Positions 33,737 to 43,697 of a stretch of DNA of 64,000 bases are shown here, piece after piece (positions within the stretch are counted from its first letter, which is position 1; every line of letters begins with the position of its first letter). Under the pieces are notes generated by a model. The model saw only the letters and a list, made by a program, of their open reading frames with translations. It ran no database searches and was not told the origin of the DNA. Position numbers and translations under genes: made by a program. The stretch covers positions 24,735-88,734 of the forward strand of contig JADJUV010000054.1 of NCBI GenBank assembly GCA_016716885.1, given 5' to 3'. Source of the DNA: Candidatus Trichofilum aggregatum. Lineage in GTDB: Bacteria; Chloroflexota; Anaerolineae; Promineifilales; Promineifilaceae.

Positions 33737-35335
33737 CTAATTACGCAAAAGAACGGTGCAGGAGCGCCCCTCTTTTAGCGCCTGACGCAGTTCGTTTACT
33801 CCTGGTTGATCGTGTTCATCCCCTTGTAAGAAACGGCAATTACGCCCAATCACTTCATCGCGTTTATAACCGGTGATCCGCTCAAATGCTTCGTTGACAT
33901 AGATTAAGGGCATGTCTGGCTGACGCGCGTCGGCAATGGTGATGGAGTCAACGCTGGCTTCTACGGCCTGGGTGAAAAGGGAGAGGTTTTCGGCAATCTG
34001 TTTACGCTCGGTAATATCATTGGAAATACCGACCAGATATTTGGGATTGCCCTGGGCATCCATAATCGGAACTTTACGGGTATGTAGGATGCGTGTGCCC
34101 TGATGGACGGATTCAATGGGTTCTTCGGGAATGTCTAGCGCCCGACCGCTCGCTAATACTTCTCTGTCTATGCGGGTGAAAAAATCGGCTTCGTCTCGCG
34201 GGAAGAAATCATAATCATTTTTGCCTACCAGGTCACTTTGCGCGAAGCCAACTATCTCTTCTCCGGCCTTGTTCCAGCGGACAAAACGTAGCTCTTTGGC
34301 CTCTTTGACGAAGAGCATGAGAGGTAAATTTTCTAAGACTGAGTCCAGGAAGGTGGTGGCTTCGGCCAGGGCTTGAGTCTGTTGTTCCAGGGATGTGAAG
34401 CGCCGGGCATTTTCGATGGCGATAGCAATTTGGGAGGCCAGGGTGGTCATGATGTTGGCGTCTTGGGTGGTAAAGTGATTGAGTTGATCACTTTGAATGT
34501 CAAGAACGCCGAGAACGCGGCCGCTTGTTAACAAGGGTACGGCCATTTCTGCACAGGTGTGTGGCAGGAGTGGGTGGGGCAAAAAGTCCGGGGCCTGGCG
34601 TACGTTGTTGATGATGACGGCCTGGCTGGTCCGATAAGCACGAGCTACCAAGGATTGTTCCTGGGTGACAGCGATGGTGCGCCCCTCTTTTACCATTTGC
34701 TGACCAATCTCACCGGCTCCATTTGTTAGTGTGAGGGTGTCGCCTGCATCATTGAGCATGTAAATATGGGCATGATACAGACCAAAGGTGGTTTTGGTGA
34801 GATTGATGGCTGTTTCGAGGAGTTGTTGTACGTCCTGGATGGTGGCCGCGGCCGCGCTAATTTGTGCTACCCCCGCCAATTCATAGGCTTGTTTGGCTAA
34901 CGTCACTTCGTTTCGTTTTTGCCCACTTATATCCGTATGAGAGCCAGCCATGCGGATGGGCTGACCGGCTTCATTCCGTAAAGCCTTGCCCCGCGCCAGA
35001 ATCCAGCGGTAGGAACCGTCTTTGTGCTGAAGGCGTAACTCGACGGCATATTGTTGACTACGCCCCTCCAGATAATCGTTCACGGCCTGGAGCACATAAT
35101 CATGATCATCGGGATGGATGCGGCTTTCAAACTCACTAAAATCGCCCGCGATCTCGTGGTCTTCATAGCCGATGATTTCTTTCCAACGCGGCGCAAAATA
35201 GACTTCATTGGTCAGGATATTCCAATCCCACAGACCGTCGTTGGAGCCTGCCACGGCCAGGGCGTATCTTTCCTGGCTTTCGCGCAAGGCTTTTTCTGTT
35301 AGGGATTGGACATTAGTCGGGTCAGTTCCACTCAT
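33737..35335 (-). CDS. Giant GAF/PAS protein 8, fragment 1 with LOV-type PAS cut by TAG
   Basis: The start at 35335 (MSGTDPTNVQSL) has a GGAG site; the in-frame codon at 35383 lies in the family B repeat. Domains: PAS (about 18-150), GAF (155-330), PAS (340-455) and a fourth unit with the LOV signature GRNCRFLQG, whose Cys codon (33838-33836) is the photoactive position in known flavin-binding LOV domains. The frame stops at TAG (33739-33737), where the LOV pattern NYRKDGTLFWN demands Tyr; the amino acids continue correctly in frame beyond it. TAG for TAT or TAC is a single change, so it is either a recent mutation or an error. The reconstructed gene (35335-26933) would encode about 2800 residues, with roughly four PAS and twelve GAF domains. 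Confidence 0.78.
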   Translation of the reverse strand: MSGTDPTNVQSLTEKALRESQERYALAVAGSNDGLWDWNILTNEVYFAPRWKEIIGYEDHEIAGDFSEFESRIHPDDHDYVLQAVNDYLEGRSQQYAVELRLQHKDGSYRWILARGKALRNEAGQPIRMAGSHTDISGQKRNEVTLAKQAYELAGVAQISAAAATIQDVQQLLETAINLTKTTFGLYHAHIYMLNDAGDTLTLTNGAGEIGQQMVKEGRTIAVTQEQSLVARAYRTSQAVIINNVRQAPDFLPHPLLPHTCAEMAVPLLTSGRVLGVLDIQSDQLNHFTTQDANIMTTLASQIAIAIENARRFTSLEQQTQALAEATTFLDSVLENLPLMLFVKEAKELRFVRWNKAGEEIVGFAQSDLVGKNDYDFFPRDEADFFTRIDREVLASGRALDIPEEPIESVHQGTRILHTRKVPIMDAQGNPKYLVGISNDITERKQIAENLSLFTQAVEASVDSITIADARQPDMPLIYVNEAFERITGYKRDEVIGRNCRFLQGDEHDQPGVNELRQALKEGRSCTVLLRN

Positions 35336-35377
35336 CTTGCCACTCCGGTGTTCAGCCACCATTTTCACAGCGATAGC

Positions 35378-35486
35378 TTTCAAGAAAAAGATTTTGTTTG
35401 TAGTGACCGCTTTAGCGGGCTAGTACTTGCCCGCTAAAGCGGTCACTACGAACCATAACCCCTTATGATTATCTGAACAGCTATAG
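35378..35486 (-). repeat. Dispersed hairpin element family B, copy 2
   Basis: The core arms 35400-35420 and 35429-35449 pair perfectly (21 bp, eight-base loop). The flanks match copy 1 (4323-4431) in inverted orientation. It sits between giant genes 7 and 8 and fills most of their gap, so it would be transcribed inside the cluster and could end or stabilise the transcript. Confidence 0.75.
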
Positions 35487-35522
35487 CTTGTTGATCAAAG
35501 GTGCTATGCGCCTGGATTTTTA

Positions 35523-36905
35523 TCAATCTTTACCATTGGTAACGGGTTCGGCCGCGGCCGCGAGGTCTACGCTGATGTACTTGGCCTTTAGCGCCTGCCC
35601 CAGTTCCTTGACAGCCATTTGCAAGGCCCCTTCTCTCGTGTGCGTACCTTGAATCTTTTGCGTAATTTCATTGAGCAACCGCTCCCGTTGGGCACGCCGT
35701 TGCGTCATTTCAAACTGACGAGCGTTTTGCACGGCCACCCCAACGGTTGTAGCCAACGTCAGCAACACATTCTGATCGGCTGGGGTAAAAATACGTTGGC
35801 CCACATCGTTCTGTAAAGCAATAACCCCCACGACATCATCACCAACGATCATGGGTACACCCAGATAAGATTGGATGTCACTGGTATCGGTTCCGGTGGT
35901 GGCCGCGCCCAAAGCAAACATTTGGCTTTCAGTATTTTGTGATACCAAAATCGGCTCACGGGTCCTGATGATACGGCTTGTCACACCTGGGCCGTCCAAT
36001 GGTCGCGGCGCAATATTCATCAAGGTACGTTCGCCATCATCCGTTTCCAGGAAGTAGGGGAAGGTAATGCGCTGGTGTTCTTTCTCATAAAGGGCAATAT
36101 AGACCCCGGATGCCTGGAAGGTTTTTTCTAGTTGCTCACCGACAGCCCGTGTAAGCGCGGACAGGCTTAATTGGCTGGAAGCGATACGGCTCATTTCGTT
36201 GATGGTGGTTAACTCCGCGGCTCGTTCCTGAGTTTGGGCAAACAAGCGGGAATTTTCCATGGCTACAGCCACATGGCTGGCAATACCCGTTAGCAATGTC
36301 AGGTCGCCGTCGTCGTAAGCGTCTGGCTCATAACTTTGTACGGACATAGCCCCGATAACCTGCGCCCCGCTGAAGAGGGGCACATAAATGATCGAAGCGG
36401 GCAATAGGCCAGGTTCACCTACGGTGGGGGCGGATCGCTGTTTGTCTTTAACGATTTGCTCCGGAGACAGATTGGTGAAAACAGGTTTGCCGGTATCAAT
36501 TACTTGAAAAATGATACTTTCGGCATTGCGGGTAACAGGGGGTTGGTGATACTGCTGACCGTTGTCGTACAGGATAGGGTAAGTAACCTGATCCGCGGCC
36601 GCGTTGTATAACCCAATCAAGAAAGCATCGGCTATCACCACCCGCTGAATTTGCCGGTAAACAGATTCCAGCAGCTGAACCGGGTCCAATTGGCGCGCCA
36701 CGATTTCGGCTACCTGGTTGATTACCCCTAGCTCCGCCGCCCGGGCCTGTGATTGTTCGTAGAACAGGCGGTGTTCCACAATGGTACTCCTTGAGTACGT
36801 AATGATTCGTAGAGGCGTCGCTCGCCCTGACTGAAGCGGTGTACTTCTGACCAGGAAATATAGATTAAACCTAACCAATGGTTTTGGGCTACCAGGGGAA
36901 TCCAA
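35523..36905 (-). CDS. Giant GAF/PAS protein 7, fragment 2 (two GAFs and tail)
   Basis: This is the 3' part of the gene that starts at 41926. The true sequence enters this frame near 36790 at STIVEHRLFYEQSQ; codons before that are out of frame. Two GAF domains (about residues 55-225 and 230-410) and the common tail (RERLLNEITQKIQGTHTREGALQ...ELGQALKA) follow. One missing base in the CC at 36789-36790 (minus-strand GG for GGG) would join it to fragment 1. Confidence 0.75.
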   Translation of the reverse strand: MDSPGSPKPLVRFNLYFLVRSTPLQSGRATPLRIITYSRSTIVEHRLFYEQSQARAAELGVINQVAEIVARQLDPVQLLESVYRQIQRVVIADAFLIGLYNAAADQVTYPILYDNGQQYHQPPVTRNAESIIFQVIDTGKPVFTNLSPEQIVKDKQRSAPTVGEPGLLPASIIYVPLFSGAQVIGAMSVQSYEPDAYDDGDLTLLTGIASHVAVAMENSRLFAQTQERAAELTTINEMSRIASSQLSLSALTRAVGEQLEKTFQASGVYIALYEKEHQRITFPYFLETDDGERTLMNIAPRPLDGPGVTSRIIRTREPILVSQNTESQMFALGAATTGTDTSDIQSYLGVPMIVGDDVVGVIALQNDVGQRIFTPADQNVLLTLATTVGVAVQNARQFEMTQRRAQRERLLNEITQKIQGTHTREGALQMAVKELGQALKAKYISVDLAAAAEPVTNGKD

Positions 36906-39900
36906 ATAGCGGCCTGGGCATTGCTTTGGCGGTACAGAGCTTGAGTAGCGGCATCAACCCGCTCGTCGGTGTACATGTCTTCAAAGAAGACAACTTTGTT
37001 GGGATTTTCCAGCCACAAATTGGCGGTGGGGAAATCGGGCAGGTAGAAACGTGTGCCGACGGGAATGGGTGGGGGGCCGGTGCGTTGCCACGCGGCCGCG
37101 ACGACGCCCCATTGGGGTTGGTCTTGTTCATCCAGTTCAAAGGTAAACATGCCTGAGGCGCTAGAGCCATTGTTTATGGCGGGTTCTGTAAGTGCCAGCA
37201 ACGCTTCCGGCAACGTTCGGGCGGCATTAAGGTGGATGCTAACATCATACAGCGTTCGCACTTCTTTTAACGCTTGTTCGGTCTGTTCAAACAGGCGGGC
37301 GTTATCAACCGCAATCGAGGCCTGGTAAACAATGGTTTCCACCAGGCGCATCTGATTGGCGGTAAGAACGCGGCCGGGTTCCAGAATGTCAACCCCCACC
37401 GTACCAATCAATTCGTTGCCCACGATCATGGGGAAGATCGCCAACGACTGAACACCCCGGAACCTAAGACCGTCATGGAAGGCCGCTGTGAGGGGGCTAT
37501 TAAGGGCGTCTTTGATGATCAATGGTTTACGGGTTTGTATCACCTCTTGGGTGGAGAGATTGCCTTCAACTGGGATGACAAAACCAATGGCAGTGACGGA
37601 ACGGTTGGGATCAAACAGTTCGGCAATGACGGTTAAGGCGGTTCGGTCTTCGTTAAACAGCGCAATACCAATTTGTTCCACCGCGGCCGCGCGCCCCAAC
37701 TCTTGGGCCACAATCTGCATACTCTGGCGAATGTCTAGCGAGGAAGCCACGGAAGAGACGACCCGGTTGATCAAAGCCAGTTCCTCGGCTCTGGCCCGAG
37801 TATGAGTGAGCAGATGAACATTACTGATGGCAATGGCGGTCTGGCTGGCAAATGCCGTGAGCAGATCGAAATGATTTTCATTGAACATATGGGGATTGTC
37901 TTCGTGTTGCGTAGCAATCACCCCCAGGGTCTCTTGGCCGGCCATCATGGGCATACCCATGAACGCCTGGGTCGGGCGGCCAATCACCTGGAATCCCTTC
38001 TCCTCGGCGGTTTCGATCAGGTTGCCGCGAATGAACAGAGGCTGACGGTTCTGTAGCATGTACTCCGTTACGCCATTACTCCATTCACGGCGGAAATGGC
38101 TATAGGGTTCGCCATTGATAAATACCCGAATTTCTATTTCATTACTTTCCGGGAGGTTTAGGGCGACGTAGAAATCGTTAGCGGGCAGAAGTTGCGGCAG
38201 ATAGACCCGCAAATGCTGGATGATGTCATCCACGTGGATGGCTGTTGTCAGGGCGCGTCCCATCTCGTTCAGCACATTTAATTCTTCACTACGTTTACGA
38301 GCTTCTGCCAAAGCCCGTTCCGTCTGTTCATTGAGGCGTAAATTGTCAATGTGGGTACTCAAACCTTGAGAGACGGCGGCAATAACGGCCTGGAATTCGC
38401 TCATCTCACCGTCAATATCTTCGGCCACTAATCGCCCAATTTGTTGCCCGTGGATGGTAACGGATTGCACATAGGTTTGTTCGGACGACGGGGTCAAGGG
38501 GGATAGGGCTGAGGTGCCGTTACTTTCAAATGATACGACTCGATCCCCATCAAACGAATAAGATAGCTTCTCTTGGACTGATTCGGTCAGATAAGATTGC
38601 CAGCCTTCGTGCGTCAGGCGGCGAGTGAGGGCCTCTAGTTCGGCCAGGGCATCCTGTGTTTGGGTGAAAAGGCGGATGTTTTGGATGGCGGTACTGAGGT
38701 TGTTGGCTACGGTCACCAGTAAACGGATATCCCGTTCGTTAAACCAGTCTGGTTCTGTTGCTTGTTGCAGGCTAATGACGCCCATGAGTTCATCGCCACT
38801 TAAAATGGGCACACCAATCCAACAGGCGATGTTTCCTCTAACCTGATTAATGCCTAGTTCACGCATTTTTGATTCATTCAGTTCCTGGATATGTAGAGGT
38901 TGGCGGCTTTGAATGACCAGGGATGACAGATTACCACCGAGGGGTTGAGGGTCGATTTGAATCAGGTTGCCTTCATGCAGGGCAAAAGGGTTTCTTATCA
39001 ACTGGGCATGGCTATCGTACAAGGCGATACGGCCAGTATCTACTCTGAAGGTCGTGCAAAGTAGTTGCCCTACCTGGCTCAATATTTCGTCCAGACTCTT
39101 TTCGGTGGTCAGGATTTGGCCTACGGCATTCAGGGTTTCCATTTCCACGAGTTGGCGGCTGAGGGCGCGTTCGGCCCGTTTGCGTTCGGTAATGTCGGTC
39201 AAAATACCCACGGAGCCGGTGGAAAGGCCATCGGGGCCTAATACTTCGACGGAGGTATCGGCCAGCCAGCGCTCTTGGCCATCGCGGCCGCGAATACGGT
39301 AATCCGCTTTCCAGTGGGCAATTTTGCCTGACCGGGCTATCTGTACAGCTTCGGCAGGGGTGGCGGTGTCATTTTCGTGGGTGATAATTTCCTCAATGAG
39401 GCTATCGAACAGAGGGGCGGTAAATTCTGAGGCTGGGTAGCCGGTGAGGGTCTCGATTTGTTCACCCACGAAAGTAAAGGTTTCGTCCTGATAGCGACGG
39501 GAGTAGGGCACAGCGTCCGCGGCCGCGATAGCGCGTCGGTATAAGGCTTCCAGGTCTTGCAGGGCTTGTTCGGCCTGTTTACGTTCCGTAATATCGTCGG
39601 AGAGGCCAACGAGATATTGGGGCTGACCATCTGGCCCGAATACGGGTGTTTTGCGAGTATGCAGAATGCGTGTGCCTCGGGGCGTAACCACCGTCTCTTC
39701 GGCAATATCCAACGAATCTTGGTGTTGCAAAACCGCTCTGTCCTGAGCGGTAAAGCGGTCAGCCTCTTCCGGGGCAAATGAATCGTAGGCGTTTTTGCCC
39801 AAAACTTCGCTGGCGCTAATGCCCAGCATCTCTTCACCTGCTTTGTTCCAACGGACGTAACGCAATTCTTGCGCGTCTTTTACAAATAAGAGCAAGGGCA

Positions 39901-41926
39901 GGTTTTCGACCACGGAGTCAAGCAAGTTGCGGGATTCTTCCAGCGCGGCCGCGTTTCTTCGTGTTTGTTCTACCAGGCGTACATTCTCCAGGGCAATGGC
40001 TACCTCACTGGCAACCTCTTGCACCAAAGTATGATCATCCTCAGAAAAAACCAGGTCTGAATTAAGATGTTGTAAGCTCAGGCGGCCTATTGCTTCACCA
40101 CGAACCAGAATGGGGGCGGTCAATTCGGCCGCTGGCGAGAGGGGTTTAGCTGATTCATCGGCCGTGCCAGGAACCACGTCCTCAACCCTGATATCGCCGG
40201 TCAATTGACCAAACTCTTGCCAGGCTTGCCCGGTCAGATGGCGATTAACGTTGTCTAACTGCTTCAAGGCGGTTTGGGCATCTTCAAGCAAGCGTTGATT
40301 CTGCAACAGAATGGCAATCTGGTTAGCCAATGTCTGAGCAGGCTGCAATTCTTGTTGGCTAAACGTGTGAGGTTCTGCATAGCCAATCAACAAAGAACCA
40401 ATGCGCTGGCCGCCAAAGATCAGGGGTAGGCTGACCATCGCTTGCATTTCAAACTGCACCAGCAGAGCGACTACTTCAGCGGTGACGGCTTGGGGGTTTG
40501 CCGTTCGCTCATTCACATCCGTTACGATGAGCGGCTGGTTGGAGATGAGGGAAGAAAGAAATGGCACACGCTCTGGGGCAAAGTGGGTGCCGGTTGGTAT
40601 AGGTTGGGGACGGTCTGAATGGCGTGACCACGCGGCCGCGTACTCTACCGACAAAAGTTCGTTCTGGGCATTATGATTGAACACCAACAGCCCCCCCTGA
40701 TCAGCCAGAGGAGTTCCATAGTGCATAAACGCATCCAGAATAGATTGGTGATCGGTTGCGGCCGCTAACGCCTGGCTGGCCTGGAACAAACGTTGCGTTT
40801 CTTCATGCTGGCGGGCATTTTGTAGCGCCACCGCCATCTGGTTGGCAATCGCCTGAAGGAGTTCCACATCTTCAGGGAACACATCATCCGCCACATCGTC
40901 CTGAACATCCAGCACCCCTATCACCTGGCCGCCCAAGAGAATGGGAACCGCAATTTCCGCTTTGGTATCAGGCAGAAGCGGGTTGGCTAACCAGCCAGCC
41001 TCCTTAGAGGTATCGGGCACCAAAATTCCCTGTTTCAACTGTGCGGCCCGTCCCACAACACCCTGGCCCATAGAAATGGCGTGTCCTTTTTCCAGCAGAC
41101 GTTTACCCGCTTCGCCTGTTCCGCCTACCATCCGCAAGGTTTGTCCCTTTTCACCCAGTAGATAGATATGGGCATGATAATAGTTGTAGGCAGTTTTCAC
41201 CTGCTCTACGACTTCTAAAACCAACTGGTCTGGGTTGAGAATGGTGGATAGACGACGACTCACTTCGGCACTGGCTTCAAGGGCACGCGTTCGTTCAACG
41301 ACACGCTGTTCAAGTGAACTGTTTAATAATTTTAAAGCTTGCTCGTTCTCATTCGCTCGTTTTATGGCCTTATTGAGATTATTTACGACCAGATACAACA
41401 GTAACCCGGCCATTAGAAAATTGATGACATGGGTAATATAGTGATTGATAAGGCCGGGTATAACCAGAGGCGTAGGTAGCTGATTGGTGTACTCAAGAAC
41501 CAACATCACGGTAAGAAAGGTGATATTCAGACCAGCAAAGAGCAAGCCAACACGCCCCCCTAAAAGCAGACTGCCTAGTATGATCGTTAGAATGAGGGTG
41601 GCGGAAGAAGGGTTCTCTACCCCTCCGTAAAATAAGGCAATTAACGAAAGGATGATCCAAATAATGATGGTAATAACATAAGCGGATTGTTTGATCTGTC
41701 CGCGGCGAAGCAAGATTAAACTCAGGACTTCGGGGATCAAAAGGGCCACAAAAATAAAAATTGTGTTAAGCGTATCATCAGCAATAGGAATCACGACTAC
41801 GGCGGCTAAGATGATCATGCCGAGCATAGCCAGGGCAATAATATTGAGTAGATTGGCTACTCGTGTTTGTTCTTCATCTGCAAATACAGGAGAAGCGAAG
41901 AAACGTCGCAGGGAAACCAGCATCAT
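36728..41926 (-). CDS. Giant membrane GAF/PAS protein 7, fragment 1
   Basis: The 1732-codon frame begins MMLVSLRRFFASPVFADEEQTR, followed by about six membrane helices (residues 25-195) and a coiled coil (LNSSLEQRVVERTRALEAS). Then come GAF (YYHAHIYL type), GAF, a degenerate LTR module (NRHLTGQAWQEF), PAS, PAS, GAF, a second LTR module (LTRRLTHEGWQSY) and three more GAF domains. The last 30 codons (after LRTQG) are out of frame; the continuation is the frame ending at 35523. The restored protein has about 2130 residues with eight GAFs and two PAS, and no kinase, cyclase or other output domain. Such a protein can only act by contacts with partners. The start is 13 bases after the stop of gene 6. 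Confidence 0.8.
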   Translation of the reverse strand: MMLVSLRRFFASPVFADEEQTRVANLLNIIALAMLGMIILAAVVVIPIADDTLNTIFIFVALLIPEVLSLILLRRGQIKQSAYVITIIIWIILSLIALFYGGVENPSSATLILTIILGSLLLGGRVGLLFAGLNITFLTVMLVLEYTNQLPTPLVIPGLINHYITHVINFLMAGLLLYLVVNNLNKAIKRANENEQALKLLNSSLEQRVVERTRALEASAEVSRRLSTILNPDQLVLEVVEQVKTAYNYYHAHIYLLGEKGQTLRMVGGTGEAGKRLLEKGHAISMGQGVVGRAAQLKQGILVPDTSKEAGWLANPLLPDTKAEIAVPILLGGQVIGVLDVQDDVADDVFPEDVELLQAIANQMAVALQNARQHEETQRLFQASQALAAATDHQSILDAFMHYGTPLADQGGLLVFNHNAQNELLSVEYAAAWSRHSDRPQPIPTGTHFAPERVPFLSSLISNQPLIVTDVNERTANPQAVTAEVVALLVQFEMQAMVSLPLIFGGQRIGSLLIGYAEPHTFSQQELQPAQTLANQIAILLQNQRLLEDAQTALKQLDNVNRHLTGQAWQEFGQLTGDIRVEDVVPGTADESAKPLSPAAELTAPILVRGEAIGRLSLQHLNSDLVFSEDDHTLVQEVASEVAIALENVRLVEQTRRNAAALEESRNLLDSVVENLPLLLFVKDAQELRYVRWNKAGEEMLGISASEVLGKNAYDSFAPEEADRFTAQDRAVLQHQDSLDIAEETVVTPRGTRILHTRKTPVFGPDGQPQYLVGLSDDITERKQAEQALQDLEALYRRAIAAADAVPYSRRYQDETFTFVGEQIETLTGYPASEFTAPLFDSLIEEIITHENDTATPAEAVQIARSGKIAHWKADYRIRGRDGQERWLADTSVEVLGPDGLSTGSVGILTDITERKRAERALSRQLVEMETLNAVGQILTTEKSLDEILSQVGQLLCTTFRVDTGRIALYDSHAQLIRNPFALHEGNLIQIDPQPLGGNLSSLVIQSRQPLHIQELNESKMRELGINQVRGNIACWIGVPILSGDELMGVISLQQATEPDWFNERDIRLLVTVANNLSTAIQNIRLFTQTQDALAELEALTRRLTHEGWQSYLTESVQEKLSYSFDGDRVVSFESNGTSALSPLTPSSEQTYVQSVTIHGQQIGRLVAEDIDGEMSEFQAVIAAVSQGLSTHIDNLRLNEQTERALAEARKRSEELNVLNEMGRALTTAIHVDDIIQHLRVYLPQLLPANDFYVALNLPESNEIEIRVFINGEPYSHFRREWSNGVTEYMLQNRQPLFIRGNLIETAEEKGFQVIGRPTQAFMGMPMMAGQETLGVIATQHEDNPHMFNENHFDLLTAFASQTAIAISNVHLLTHTRARAEELALINRVVSSVASSLDIRQSMQIVAQELGRAAAVEQIGIALFNEDRTALTVIAELFDPNRSVTAIGFVIPVEGNLSTQEVIQTRKPLIIKDALNSPLTAAFHDGLRFRGVQSLAIFPMIVGNELIGTVGVDILEPGRVLTANQMRLVETIVYQASIAVDNARLFEQTEQALKEVRTLYDVSIHLNAARTLPEALLALTEPAINNGSSASGMFTFELDEQDQPQWGVVAAAWQRTGPPPIPVGTRFYLPDFPTANLWLENPNKVVFFEDMYTDERVDAATQALYRQSNAQAAIWIPLVAQNHWLGLIYISWSEVHRFSQGERRLYESLRTQGVPLWNTACSTNNHRPGRRS

Positions 41927-41939
41927 CTTGTCTCCTCAA

Positions 41940-43655
41940 TCAGTCACGGCTGAATTCAACCGTTTGCTCACTTGGGGCAATTTCCATCGTACTACGACTG
42001 GCTCCCGTAGCCTGTCGTAATTCTTGGGTAGCTACTTGTAAAATCTGTTCCACAGAGACCGCGCCCCGGATTTTGGTCGAAATGCGGTTAAGTACCCGGT
42101 CTTGTTCGGCCCGTTTGGATAAGGCTTCCGCCGTCTGTTTGCGTTCTCTGATGTCCGTGGCGTTTATAAAAAACGATGGTTCACCCGCATAGATCATGGA
42201 TTGAACGGATAACGCCACCCAAATGGGTGAGCCATCCTGTTGGCGGCCTAACACCTCGTAGTTGGTCAGGCTTCCTTCGCGCTGAAGAATGTTCGAAATT
42301 GTCTCCCGGTCACGGGCGTTGTAATACAGGTTAGGGGTTATGTTGCCGATGAGGGAGGGCAAAGGATAAGCAAAGATCGCGGCCGCGTTGTCATTGGCAT
42401 ATTGCACCAGTCCATCTTTGATCCGCGTAATCATCACCCCCGTCGGAATCGCATCAATCATCGCTCGTAGCCGCCCTTCACTCTCTTGCGCTTGACCATA
42501 CTGGCGGGCATTCTGAATCGCAATCGCCACCTGATTAGCCACAGATTGCAACAAGTCAGCATCGTTCTGAGTCAAACCATTAACGATATTGTGTTGCACA
42601 TCCAAAACGCCCCTGACCCTTTCGCCAAAAGTAATCGGTACCGCCACTTCAGACTTCGTTTCTGGGAGCAGAGTATTAGCCAACCAACCCGGCTCAAGGC
42701 CCGTATCAGGCACAAGGACTACCTGATTCATCCGAGCGGATCGCCCCACCAGACCACTCTCTAGCGGGATCATATGCCCTCGTTTGAGCATAACCTGACC
42801 CACTTCACCCGTACCGCCTACCATCAGCAAATTCTGTCGCCCCTCATCAAACAGATAAATGTGAACATGATAATAATCAAATGTACTTTGAACCTGCTCT
42901 ACAACTTCTTTCACTAACTCATCCCGATCTAGTATCGTTGAAAGGCGTCGGCTAACTTCAGTTGTTGCTTGTAAAGCTTTGGTACGTTCGGAAACACGCT
43001 CTTCCAATGAACTATTCAGAATCTGTAGATCACGGTTGGCTTTAAGAATCGTTTTCTGCCGATCCTGTTCGATCTGTTGACGATAATGGTTCAAAACCAT
43101 ATTGAGAACAATCAAAACGAAAATCGTGAAGACCAGACCGGTTAAGACTGAGCTATCAAGGCCAGGGTAAAATCGAGGTAACAATAAAAGGGCCACAAAG
43201 TTCAGTACCATCCAGCCAAAACTTACCCAGTACGAAAACAAAACAGCCCCAAACGTGAAGCCCGGCAGGACCCAAATCAACGTATTGAGATTATCGAGAG
43301 GGTTGGTTGAGCCACGTACTAACACAATCCCGTACACCAACCCGGTGAAGGCAAAGACAAATATCAGCGTAGAGAAAGTGATATGTTTTGTTCGGCTAAA
43401 AATATAGGCAAAGAACATGGCAGACAGTAGAAGGTAGTATAAGAAAAAACCCTCATCTTCCAGATAACTGCCACTTCTGAAGCCAATGACCACACGAATA
43501 CCCGTTAGGACAATCGTTGCCAGAGTCAAACCTGACATCAATTGGGCTTGACGCTTCCCTTCTGGCGATTGAATGGAATCTGACGGTTTGATCAACCAAT
43601 TCACCACTCGTTGCCCGGTATTTTCAGAAAATTTCAGTGAGGGTTCGATTGTCAT
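41940..43655 (-). CDS. Membrane GAF-PAS sensor, kinase-less (gene 6)
   Basis: The 571-residue product has five to six membrane helices (about 40-205), a coiled coil (LNSSLEERVSERTKAL), one GAF (about 235-400, DYYHVHIYLFDEG, PLLPETKSEVAVPI-like core) and one PAS (about 405-520, ITRIKDGLVQYANDNAAAIF). It ends with the common tail (QDRVLNRISTKIRGAVSVEQILQVATQELRQ). The coiled coil plus STILDRDELVKEVVEQVQ opening of the GAF is nearly the same in genes 1, 2, 6 and 7, which suggests that they can assemble with each other. No output domain is present. Confidence 0.88.
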   Translation of the reverse strand: MTIEPSLKFSENTGQRVVNWLIKPSDSIQSPEGKRQAQLMSGLTLATIVLTGIRVVIGFRSGSYLEDEGFFLYYLLLSAMFFAYIFSRTKHITFSTLIFVFAFTGLVYGIVLVRGSTNPLDNLNTLIWVLPGFTFGAVLFSYWVSFGWMVLNFVALLLLPRFYPGLDSSVLTGLVFTIFVLIVLNMVLNHYRQQIEQDRQKTILKANRDLQILNSSLEERVSERTKALQATTEVSRRLSTILDRDELVKEVVEQVQSTFDYYHVHIYLFDEGRQNLLMVGGTGEVGQVMLKRGHMIPLESGLVGRSARMNQVVLVPDTGLEPGWLANTLLPETKSEVAVPITFGERVRGVLDVQHNIVNGLTQNDADLLQSVANQVAIAIQNARQYGQAQESEGRLRAMIDAIPTGVMITRIKDGLVQYANDNAAAIFAYPLPSLIGNITPNLYYNARDRETISNILQREGSLTNYEVLGRQQDGSPIWVALSVQSMIYAGEPSFFINATDIRERKQTAEALSKRAEQDRVLNRISTKIRGAVSVEQILQVATQELRQATGASRSTMEIAPSEQTVEFSRD

Positions 43656-43697
43656 AGCACTCCTCGTATCATCACCAAGTGATAAAGTTGATGGGCT

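Noticed and set aside
33737..33739. TAG as pyrrolysine
   Set aside because: The position demands Tyr in a LOV domain, there is one isolated case, and a single-base change explains it.
26933..35383. Calling gene 8 a plain pseudogene
   Set aside because: Four breaks exist, but the sequence reads perfectly between them and three lie at homopolymers, so sequencing error is at least as likely.
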